From an uncultured Lachnospiraceae bacterium (lineage in GTDB: Bacteria > Bacillota > Clostridia > Lachnospirales > Lachnospiraceae), in contig CAJUTC010000055.1 in NCBI GenBank assembly GCA_910589195.1, positions 1-18,900 of the forward strand: a stretch of DNA of 18,900 nucleotides, in the 5' to 3' direction. Both the position numbers and the translations under genes were made by a program. Of this stretch, positions 8,048-13,412 are shown piece by piece. The notes below the pieces were generated by a model. It did no database searches, was not told the origin of the DNA, and was given only the letters and a program-made list of their open reading frames with translations. Position 1 is the stretch's first letter. Each line of letters begins with the position of its first letter.

Positions 8048-8218
8048 TCAACCTTCTTCGATAGCGCCGGTAGGACATGCGCCAGCACAAGTACCGCAGC
8101 TAATGCAGGTATCAGCATCAATTACATACTTGCCGTCGCCTTCAGCGATAGCGCCTACTGGACATTCGCCAGCACAGGTTCCGCAGCTAACACAAGAATC
8201 ATTAATTACATATGCCAT
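8048..8218 (-). CDS. 2[4Fe-4S] clostridial-type ferredoxin
   Basis: This 56-codon gene encodes a small soluble electron carrier that serves low-potential enzymes such as pyruvate:ferredoxin oxidoreductase and hydrogenase. The protein starts MAYVINDSCVSCGTC and has two complete cluster motifs CxxCxxCxxxCP: C9, C12, C15, C19-P and C38, C41, C44, C48-P. The two halves are an obvious internal duplication, as in all clostridial ferredoxins, and the length is the usual 55-56 residues. AAGGAGGAG precedes the ATG. It is transcribed alone from its own promoter and ends at a clear terminator. Plus-strand open frames across the same bases are shadows. Confidence 0.97.
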   Translation of the reverse strand: MAYVINDSCVSCGTCAGECPVGAIAEGDGKYVIDADTCISCGTCAGACPTGAIEEG

Positions 8219-8250
8219 AATAAACTCCTCCTTAAATTAGATTTGAATCT

Positions 8251-8279
8251 ATTCTATAATAAAATATAAAATTATTCAA
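8251..8279 (-). promoter_or_regulatory. Promoter of the ferredoxin gene
   Basis: On the minus strand TTGAAT (8279-8274), 17 bases, TAGAAT (8256-8251). The leader is about 25 bases and carries GGAGGAG. Confidence 0.65.
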
Positions 8280-8607
8280 GTGGAAAATAGCGGCTTCCTT
8301 GTATAAATATTGATACGATTTTTCAGGAGGATTCTTAGTGTGTAAATAGTTCAGGAATAAAACGTTAAGAAGAAAATATTTCCGTTGAATAAGAAATTAT
8401 TATAAAACAAATTTGAACTATCAAGGTATGATTCACACCATGACAAATCACTCTGCTGCTCTGTTATGAGCCAGTATTGCGAAAGGGTCAAAGCATATGC
8501 TCTATCGCCGCAGACGATTTTAAATGGGCATATATGGATGCGTTTTCAGGGAACCTGTGAGCAGTAACATATCAGGTGCCAAATAAGAGTTTCAATTAAA
8601 TTCTGCC
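8280..8607. other. Intergenic stretch, nothing assigned
   Basis: AT-rich non-coding DNA between two divergently transcribed redox genes. A 34-codon plus-strand frame at 8466-8570 has no ribosome site, and I do not recognise it. No hairpin or repeat stands out. Confidence 0.4.
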
Positions 8608-8636
8608 TTGTCAAATGGCGCAAATGGTATTATAGT
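8608..8636 (+). promoter_or_regulatory. Promoter of the DUF1858 gene
   Basis: TTGTCA (8608-8613), 17-base spacer, TATAGT (8631-8636), followed by a leader of about 27 bases with AGAAGGAGG. Confidence 0.75.
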
Positions 8637-8669
8637 GTTAGTAGTACAAATTAGAAGGAGGAAAATACA

Positions 8670-8870
8670 ATGCAGATTAGTAAAGATATGCTGATTGGCG
8701 AATTGGTACAGATGCATGAGGCGGTTGCCCCGATGCTGATGAAGGCAGGAATGCATTGCCTAGGCTGTCCGTCCGCTCAGTCAGAGAGCCTTGAGGAAGC
8801 TTGTATGGTTCATGGGATTGACTGCGATACCCTGGTAGAGAATATGAACCAGGTGTTAGCAGCATTATAA
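8670..8870 (+). CDS. DUF1858 protein (hybrid-cluster-associated redox disulfide domain)
   Basis: The protein has 66 residues and a strong AGAAGGAGG site. It begins with the family's short pattern (ISKDMLIGELVQMHEAVAPMLMKAGMHC) and has the CLGC pair at C30/C33 followed by PSAQSESLEEAC, the signature of the DUF1858/TIGR03980 family. Members occur alone or fused to hybrid-cluster or other redox proteins; the CxxC is thought to be redox active, but the partner is not established. Two further cysteines are present (C45, C52). It is transcribed alone. The neighbour on the other side of the promoter region is a ferredoxin, though no shared control is visible. Confidence 0.9.
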   Translation: MQISKDMLIGELVQMHEAVAPMLMKAGMHCLGCPSAQSESLEEACMVHGIDCDTLVENMNQVLAAL

Positions 8871-8984
8871 AATAGTTTCGCATGCTTGCGGGACATATGG
8901 TTCGGAACTTTATTATGATTTTGCTTTATGCTTTTTAAAAGGAAGGAAATAAAATCAAAACAGGCTTTTCCGGAAAATAAAGAG

Positions 8985-9081
8985 GATGCCGCAAATAGGC
9001 AATTGAAGCAATATATGGCACGGAAATTTTGCGCAAGTTCATCCTATATTGCAAAATTGCTTAATTTTGCGGCATCTTTTT
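8985..9081 (+). terminator. Very long imperfect hairpin with U-run, terminator or mobile palindrome
   Basis: GATGCCGCAAA (8985-8995) pairs perfectly with TTTGCGGCATC (9066-9076), followed by TTTTT. Inside, AGGCAATT pairs with AATTGCTT and GCAATATA with TATATTGC, so most of the 92 bases can fold into one stem. It can end the DUF1858 transcript, but it is far longer than needed. Confidence 0.65.
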
Positions 9082-9186
9082 ACCGTTATGAAAAACAGCG
9101 TTAAAGAGTGCTGAGAATAAAGACCTGCTATTTGCAGATCCCGCTTTGGACATCCGATTTTTGCGCCACCCAGGTCAGTGTAGTTA

Positions 9187-9230
9187 CTTTGAAAGTTCGG
9201 CGCCGAATAGGCGGCCTAAGTTCAGGGATG
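9187..9230 (-). repeat. Interspersed repeat, copy B (inverted to copy A)
   Basis: This is the reverse-complement partner of 7851-7894 (37/44 identical). It lies in a minus-strand frame open over 9128-9310 that has no ribosome site. The rest of 8871-9446, apart from the hairpin at 8985, holds nothing I can assign. Confidence 0.75.
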
Positions 9231-9446
9231 CCAAGCGCTCCTGCTAGACTTTCATGATTGGTGGTGCGTCCAAAGCCGGGCGCATGGAGGTTTACTTTCG
9301 CCAGTTTCATTTAAAACAAATGCTGACAAGTGAATACATCAGGTAAAAGAAACGCTGTAACCCGTAGTAAACCTGCTGTATTTGGGACAACTCCTGCTAA
9401 CTGTGGTTTGCGTGAGCAAATCCCAATGGTTAAACACATGCCAGGC

Positions 9447-10211
9447 CTATAATTGAGTCAGGGCAATAACCGCGTTTTTTCGGATAATAATGTCATAATG
9501 CTCTTCGTAATAAGCTTCTGTGGCATAATCGTGGTGGATCTTAGTGCCGTATTCCGCCAGTATATTACATACCTTGCTGAAATCCGGGCTGTCAGAGCAG
9601 CGGCGAATTACCAGATAATACTGGCCGGACTTTGGGTTTTTGTAAAGGATACTTTCCCCACAAAAGACCGGCGCCACTACTTTTGCGGCGTCAGCTACCT
9701 GATCTAAGGATGCAAAGGAGTAGATCCGTAGCTGTCCTGCTTGGGAAGAATTAGGGTCGTCCTCTTTTGGAGGAAAAAGGGCCCTGTTTAATTCCGAAGC
9801 TTCTGTGCCATTTTCTTTTGTGGTGGCGGCTTCAGCAGAAGGCTTTAAGTATTTCAGAAGGCCGTCAGCGCCTTCCAATAATTCATTGGCTAAATTATTT
9901 AAAAGGTTGTCTTCGTCTTCTGACATGGGGGAAAACTTGGAAAAACGGGTATCCAGTTCTTCCGGATCATCCATTTTGGTAATGACTAACATTACACTTT
10001 CATTTGATAAAGGAATTGCCTCCACCATCAGAGGGATATCCTCTGCTTCAAAGCCAACTTCATTGGATGCTTTTTGAATCATTTCCCGAAATAAATTTTT
10101 GGCTTTTTCAGTGCCGTAGGCCAGTTCAGCCAAATTCAGGTTCCGTGCGCTTAAATCCACATCATTTAATGTACAGCGGATTTGGTTTTCACTAATTCGT
10201 TCTATTTTCAT
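9447..10211 (-). CDS. mecA: MecA, adaptor protein of the ClpC/ClpP protease
   Basis: MecA binds substrates and the ClpC ATPase and delivers proteins for degradation (ComK in Bacillus; the targets differ in clostridia). The 254-residue protein has the family's two-domain plan. The N-terminal substrate-binding domain starts MKIERISENQIRCTLNDVDL and contains ELAYGTEKAKNLFREMIQKA. An acidic, flexible linker follows (about residues 80-150, with EDEDNLLNNLANELLEG). The C-terminal ClpC-binding domain runs from QLRIYSFASLDQVADAA through YYLVIRRCSD and ends with TEAYYEEHYDIIIRKNAV. The length is within the usual range. A GGGAG site precedes the ATG. The gene is alone and divergent from the kinase operon, with a promoter of unusual make-up. 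Confidence 0.92.
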   Translation of the reverse strand: MKIERISENQIRCTLNDVDLSARNLNLAELAYGTEKAKNLFREMIQKASNEVGFEAEDIPLMVEAIPLSNESVMLVITKMDDPEELDTRFSKFSPMSEDEDNLLNNLANELLEGADGLLKYLKPSAEAATTKENGTEASELNRALFPPKEDDPNSSQAGQLRIYSFASLDQVADAAKVVAPVFCGESILYKNPKSGQYYLVIRRCSDSPDFSKVCNILAEYGTKIHHDYATEAYYEEHYDIIIRKNAVIALTQL

Positions 10212-10287
10212 GAGAATCGCTCCCTATCCTTGTTTCGAATTTAATCGATGGTTCAATACGATTGCAGTAAAAAGATAAACTTCTTCT

Positions 10288-10316
10288 AATATATACTATA
10301 CTATACTATATCACAA
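10288..10316 (-). promoter_or_regulatory. mecA promoter with a TATAG tandem repeat as its spacer
   Basis: On the minus strand TTGTGA (10316-10311), a 17-base spacer made of three TATAG units plus TA, then TATATT (10293-10288). The leader is about 70 bases. Confidence 0.6.
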
Positions 10317-10372
10317 AATAGCAATTCCTATGAAGAAATTTTAGAAATTTGTAAGAGATTTAAAATTACATA

Positions 10373-10401
10373 TTGCCAAATTATGGAATTTATAGTAAAA
10401 T
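10373..10401 (+). promoter_or_regulatory. Promoter of the kinase operon
   Basis: TTGCCA (10373-10378), a 17-base spacer, TAAAAT (10396-10401). Transcription would begin near 10408. The TTG of the -35 box is the only conventional in-frame start upstream of the kinase domain, and therefore cannot be a start codon of this transcript. Confidence 0.75.
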
Positions 10402-10425
10402 ATTTCCAAGAGATGATATCGGATT

Positions 10426-10441
10426 AAGGAGGTGGGGCATT
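10426..10441 (+). promoter_or_regulatory. Ribosome site placing the kinase start at an ATT codon
   Basis: AAGGAGG (10426-10432), six bases, then ATT (10439-10441) in the kinase frame. The TTG one base later is in another frame that stops after about 14 codons. Confidence 0.65.
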
Positions 10442-11881
10442 GGGGACACCATTTTATCCGGAAAGTATCAGCTATGCCGCATAATCGGAAAGGGAAGAAC
10501 GGGAACGGTTTATCTGGCGTTCCATAAAGAGCTGGAGGAATATCGGGCAATTAAAGCTGTGGCAAAGAGCCACGTGGAATATGAGTCCTTCCGCAAAGAA
10601 GCACGTTTGCTGAAGGAGCTTCGCCATCCGGGAATTCCTATCGTTTATGACATAGAAGAAGATGATACATACAGTTATCTAGTGGAGGAATATCTCCAAG
10701 GCAATTCTTTAGAAAACCTGGTGGAAAACCAGGGACCTCTGACCCGCGGCACCGTACTGGAGTACGTGATTCAAATATGCGGCGTGGTAAATTACCTGCA
10801 TTCTGCAGGGACAGAACCCATATTACATTTGGATTTACAGCCAAAAAACCTTTTAATATGCCATGAGCGGATCAAACTGGTTGATTTCGGACAAGCGGCA
10901 GGTCTTGAAGAAGCGAATCAGGCAGGACAGCGGTTTGGAACCGTAGGCTTTGCGGCGCCAGAACAGTATGATTGTAAGATGGAATTAGATGAACGCACAG
11001 ATATTTATGCCATTGGTGGACTCCTTTTCTATCTGGCAACCGGAATGTATCCTGACCCGAAAGTACCCCCTATGGATTTGGGGCTTAAGCTATGGGGACG
11101 TGAGGCTGGGCGGATTTTAGCCGCATGTTTGGAGCCGGTAAAAGAAGAACGCTATCAGTCCGTCAGCCAGTTAAAGAAGGATTTGGAATGCTTGCAAAAA
11201 GGGCCGGTATCATCTCTGACAGTTGCGGTCTACGGTCTTGAGCCTTGTATCGGTACAACCCATATTAGCCTGGCCATCGGCGCGTATTTGTGGAAGAAGA
11301 AGATTCCCAACCTGTATGAAGAATCCCATCCTTCCGGCTGTATTCGAAAATTGGCGGAAAGCCAGAATTCCCAGACCGATGAGTTTGGAATTTTATCGGT
11401 GTTTGGTTGTGCCATAAAGCCTTTTTATGGCAGACAGGCTCGATTTTCGGAACATGGTTATTCGCTTGTTATCCGGGATTGCGGAGTGTGGGAAAACAGA
11501 TTCCGGAATGAAGGAGAAGGCAGCCTAAAGGAGCCAGGGAAAGAGATTTGCCTTCTGGTAGTGGGAGGGAAATGGTGGAATCAACATCTGACAGAAGAAT
11601 TAATAAGAGAGCTGCCATATAAGGCAGTGATTCTTTATAATTTTTCCGAACCAAAGATTCAGATTTCAGTGCCAGGGGGAATGAATCGGAAGAACATGCT
11701 TCGGGTACCTCTTTTTCCTAATCCCTTTTGTCCCGACAGGAAAGCAAATGAGTGGCTGGAGTTTCTTTGGGGTTTCATTGAGTCGCAGGCAGGGAAACAG
11801 CAGAAAAAGGAAAGGGGGATCCGCCGCTTTTTGAATCAGGAGGTGATAAGGGGATGGGGAAAAGGCAGGCGTACACCATAG
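10439..11881 (+). CDS. Hanks-type Ser/Thr protein kinase fused to a CpaE/ParA-like domain
   Basis: The protein has 480 residues counted from the ATT codon. The kinase domain occupies residues 1-255: glycine loop GKGRTG (17-22), catalytic lysine in RAIK (K39), E54 of helix C, catalytic loop HLDLQPKN (D132, N137), DFG (149-151) and APE (173-175). The loop has L in place of R before the catalytic D, so it is a non-RD kinase, but all catalytic residues are present. From about residue 258 a second domain starts with TVAVYGLEPCIGTTHISLAI, which has the position and shape of a ParA/CpaE P-loop but no lysine. There is no membrane segment, PASTA or FHA domain. It overlaps the next gene by 28 bases; that gene encodes a related domain. 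Kinases of this type sit in Tad pilus loci of Lachnospiraceae, which is the likely origin. Confidence 0.75.
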   Translation: MGDTILSGKYQLCRIIGKGRTGTVYLAFHKELEEYRAIKAVAKSHVEYESFRKEARLLKELRHPGIPIVYDIEEDDTYSYLVEEYLQGNSLENLVENQGPLTRGTVLEYVIQICGVVNYLHSAGTEPILHLDLQPKNLLICHERIKLVDFGQAAGLEEANQAGQRFGTVGFAAPEQYDCKMELDERTDIYAIGGLLFYLATGMYPDPKVPPMDLGLKLWGREAGRILAACLEPVKEERYQSVSQLKKDLECLQKGPVSSLTVAVYGLEPCIGTTHISLAIGAYLWKKKIPNLYEESHPSGCIRKLAESQNSQTDEFGILSVFGCAIKPFYGRQARFSEHGYSLVIRDCGVWENRFRNEGEGSLKEPGKEICLLVVGGKWWNQHLTEELIRELPYKAVILYNFSEPKIQISVPGGMNRKNMLRVPLFPNPFCPDRKANEWLEFLWGFIESQAGKQQKKERGIRRFLNQEVIRGWGKGRRTP

Positions 11882-12456
11882 GTATTATGGGAGCCGGGCC
11901 GGGATGCGGCGTAACCCATTTCACACTGCTTTTTGCCAATTACTTAGCAGCAGTAGAGTGGAAGCGGACAGCGGTTTTGGAATGGAATAACCATCATGAA
12001 TTAAAGGAACTGATTTCAGTTTGTACCGGGGCAGAGGCAAAGGCCAAGCCAGCGTCGATTCTTGGAGTGGACTATTTTTACGATGGGGGAGCAGAGGAGT
12101 TAGCTTGGTGCCTGGATAAAGAGTATGAATGTATTTTAATGGATTTTGGCTGTGTGCGAGATGGGAAGAAAGCTGAATTTTTGCAGTGCGGCCAAAAACT
12201 TTTTCTGGGAGCATTCAACGAATGGAAGCTGAAAAGCCTGATAGACCAGAAGGATTGGATGGGAAAAGGGAAAGAAAGCTGGAACTATCTATCAGTATTT
12301 GGAGGGGATGAGGCAAAAAGGGAATTCAAGCGGCGTTTCGGCTTACCATTTCTATCAATCCCTTATGCGCCAGACGCATTTATAATCGAACGGGATATGG
12401 CAGTATTTTTAAGAAAGATTTGGAGGGATAAGAGTTGGATAGGAAAAAAATCATAA
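11854..12456 (+). CDS. CpaE/MinD-like P-loop protein lacking the catalytic lysine
   Basis: The protein has 200 residues; AGGAGGTGATAAGGGG precedes the ATG, which lies within the kinase gene. It begins YTIGIMGAGPGCGVTHFTLLFANYLA, matching the start of ParA/MinD/CpaE proteins. The deviant Walker A (KGGxGKT) is replaced by GPGCGVTH, so neither lysine is present. CILMDFG (near residues 92-98) occupies the Walker B position. It ends with a switch-like C-terminal helix and is shorter than complete CpaE proteins. It probably binds a nucleotide weakly or not at all and may act as a scaffold that localises a secretion or pilus machine. The shared xxGxTH motif with the preceding kinase suggests the two domains arose from each other or pair as a heterodimer. 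Confidence 0.65.
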   Translation: MGKRQAYTIGIMGAGPGCGVTHFTLLFANYLAAVEWKRTAVLEWNNHHELKELISVCTGAEAKAKPASILGVDYFYDGGAEELAWCLDKEYECILMDFGCVRDGKKAEFLQCGQKLFLGAFNEWKLKSLIDQKDWMGKGKESWNYLSVFGGDEAKREFKRRFGLPFLSIPYAPDAFIIERDMAVFLRKIWRDKSWIGKKS

Positions 12457-12471
12457 AAAGGGAGTTAATAT

Positions 12472-12555
12472 GTCACGGTAGAAGCCTCCTTGGTCTATCT
12501 TCTCCGGAAAAAGCAGGTAAGAAAAAGAATGCCAGATTTACGGTCGGATATTTAA
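12472..12555 (+). pseudogene. Remnant of a TadE-type pilin N-terminus
   Basis: The frame from 12472 reads VTVEASLVYLLRKKQVRKR and stops at 12553-12555. VTVEASLV is the hallmark of the processed N-terminus of TadE/TadG-like pseudopilins, where a run of hydrophobic residues normally follows; here it is cut to YLL and then charged residues. There is no start codon in frame, and the upstream AGGGAG plus ATG (12470) is out of frame and stops after three codons. It looks like the edge of an internal deletion. The identification rests on a short motif. Confidence 0.4.
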
Positions 12556-12589
12556 AAGGGATTGGTTCCGGCCATTATGGAGGATAAGG

Positions 12590-12934
12590 ATGGGAGAGGA
12601 TAGACGGAAGAAACGGATTTTGAAGGAACAACACGCGTATGTGGATCGGCTGAGAAATTACCGGGACAAAGGGATCACCATTTTTATTGACGGGAAATCC
12701 ACGGAGCGGGAACGGGACTGGTATAAGATTTTTGAAGTGCGGGAAGACGGAGCCGTGTATATGGCAGATTATGTGAATACAGAAGGAGGGCAGCTATTCG
12801 AAATTCATTTTGACTTGGTATATTTGGATATGAATGTCCAGCAGGCCTGGCAGAAGCAAAAGCGGTTAGAGGAAATGGTAAGGAAAGACCAGATACGGCA
12901 TTACAAAACCGTATTGCGGCAATGCAAAAAATGA
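12590..12934 (+). CDS. Hypothetical protein, 114 residues
   Basis: I do not recognise this protein. The ATG has GGAGGATAAGG immediately upstream. It is soluble, with no signal peptide or membrane segment, and very charged: K/R-rich helical ends (DRRKKRILKEQHAYVDRLRN and QQAWQKQKRLEEMVRKDQIRHY) flank a beta-rich middle (GITIFIDGK, WYKIFEVREDGAVYMADYV, LFEIHFDLVYLDM). It follows the kinase and CpaE-like genes in the same direction without a terminator in between and is probably co-transcribed. Similar small charged proteins accompany Tad-type loci, but I cannot name a family. A minus-strand frame over 12684-13127 is a shadow. Confidence 0.6.
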   Translation: MGEDRRKKRILKEQHAYVDRLRNYRDKGITIFIDGKSTERERDWYKIFEVREDGAVYMADYVNTEGGQLFEIHFDLVYLDMNVQQAWQKQKRLEEMVRKDQIRHYKTVLRQCKK

Positions 12935-13166
12935 AGATACCAGAAAAGGGATGAGAAAGAATGTATTTTGGGTGTATAAAATATGAAGCGGATTCCAATA
13001 CTCTGGGAACCGATTTGTGCCCGAACCCGAAAAAGTAATCAACAGAAAGGAGGAGCCAGTTCAGCCTGTATCGGCCCCAAACATAAAAAATTCCAGCGTA
13101 TTGGTTTGCGGATTTCATTTTCCGCAAAACTGGAGATATGTGTAATCAAAAGCATTTTTTAACACA
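12935..13166. other. Intergenic stretch, no gene assigned
   Basis: A 25-codon frame at 12961-13038 lacks a good ribosome site. A GGAGGAG at about 13052 is not followed by a start codon, which suggests decayed sequence. A small TGCGGA/TCCGCA stem lies near 13108-13123. Confidence 0.4.
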
Positions 13167-13218
13167 CCCTAACAAAGAAAAGCAGCTTGTATATGCAGAC
13201 TGCTTTTCTTTGTTAGGG
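13167..13218 (+). terminator. 19-bp perfect inverted repeat, probable terminator
   Basis: CCCTAACAAAGAAAAGCAG (13167-13185) and its exact reverse complement (13200-13218) enclose a 14-base loop. The right arm is T-rich but the tail (ATTGTTTT) is a poor U-run. It is likely the end of the kinase operon, though its length and perfection are unusual. Confidence 0.6.
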
Positions 13219-13289
13219 ATTGTTTTCATGAAAACCATAATAATATTCATAAAACTTAAAAAAAAAGTAATCCTACCTTGGGTAAGGTA

Positions 13290-13298
13290 TGGTATAAT
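13290..13298 (+). promoter_or_regulatory. Extended -10 promoter for the GH18 gene
   Basis: TGGTATAAT gives a perfect TG-N-TATAAT with no good -35 at 17 bases. The leader of about 108 bases contains self-complementary GTAAGCTTAC and GGCATGCC and ends with a GGAAGG site. Confidence 0.55.
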
Positions 13299-13412
13299 TT
13301 AAATAATTTCATTGGCGCCCGGCGAATCCAGTCTGCTGCGTGTAAGCTTACGTATCGTTAGGGCATGCCATACAAGAAAAAGTAATTTATTAACGGAAGG
13401 ATACAGTAAGCC

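Noticed and set aside
8019..8240. Two plus-strand open frames over the ferredoxin gene
   Set aside because: They are antisense shadows of the 56-codon ferredoxin, whose two CxxCxxCxxxCP motifs, ribosome site, promoter and terminator all lie on the minus strand.
8466..8570. Plus-strand 34-codon frame between the ferredoxin and DUF1858 genes
   Set aside because: There is no ribosome site before the ATG, and a clear promoter for the next gene lies downstream of it.
9128..9310. Minus-strand 60-codon open frame
   Set aside because: It has no ribosome site and contains the repeat copy B; judged a repeat-borne frame.
12684..13127. Minus-strand 147-codon open frame
   Set aside because: It is antisense to the intact 114-residue gene for half its length, without ribosome site or family signature.
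13299..13412. Leader of the GH18 gene considered as a cyclic-di-GMP or other known riboswitch
   Set aside because: The conserved core sequences of known classes are not present; only two short palindromes are visible.
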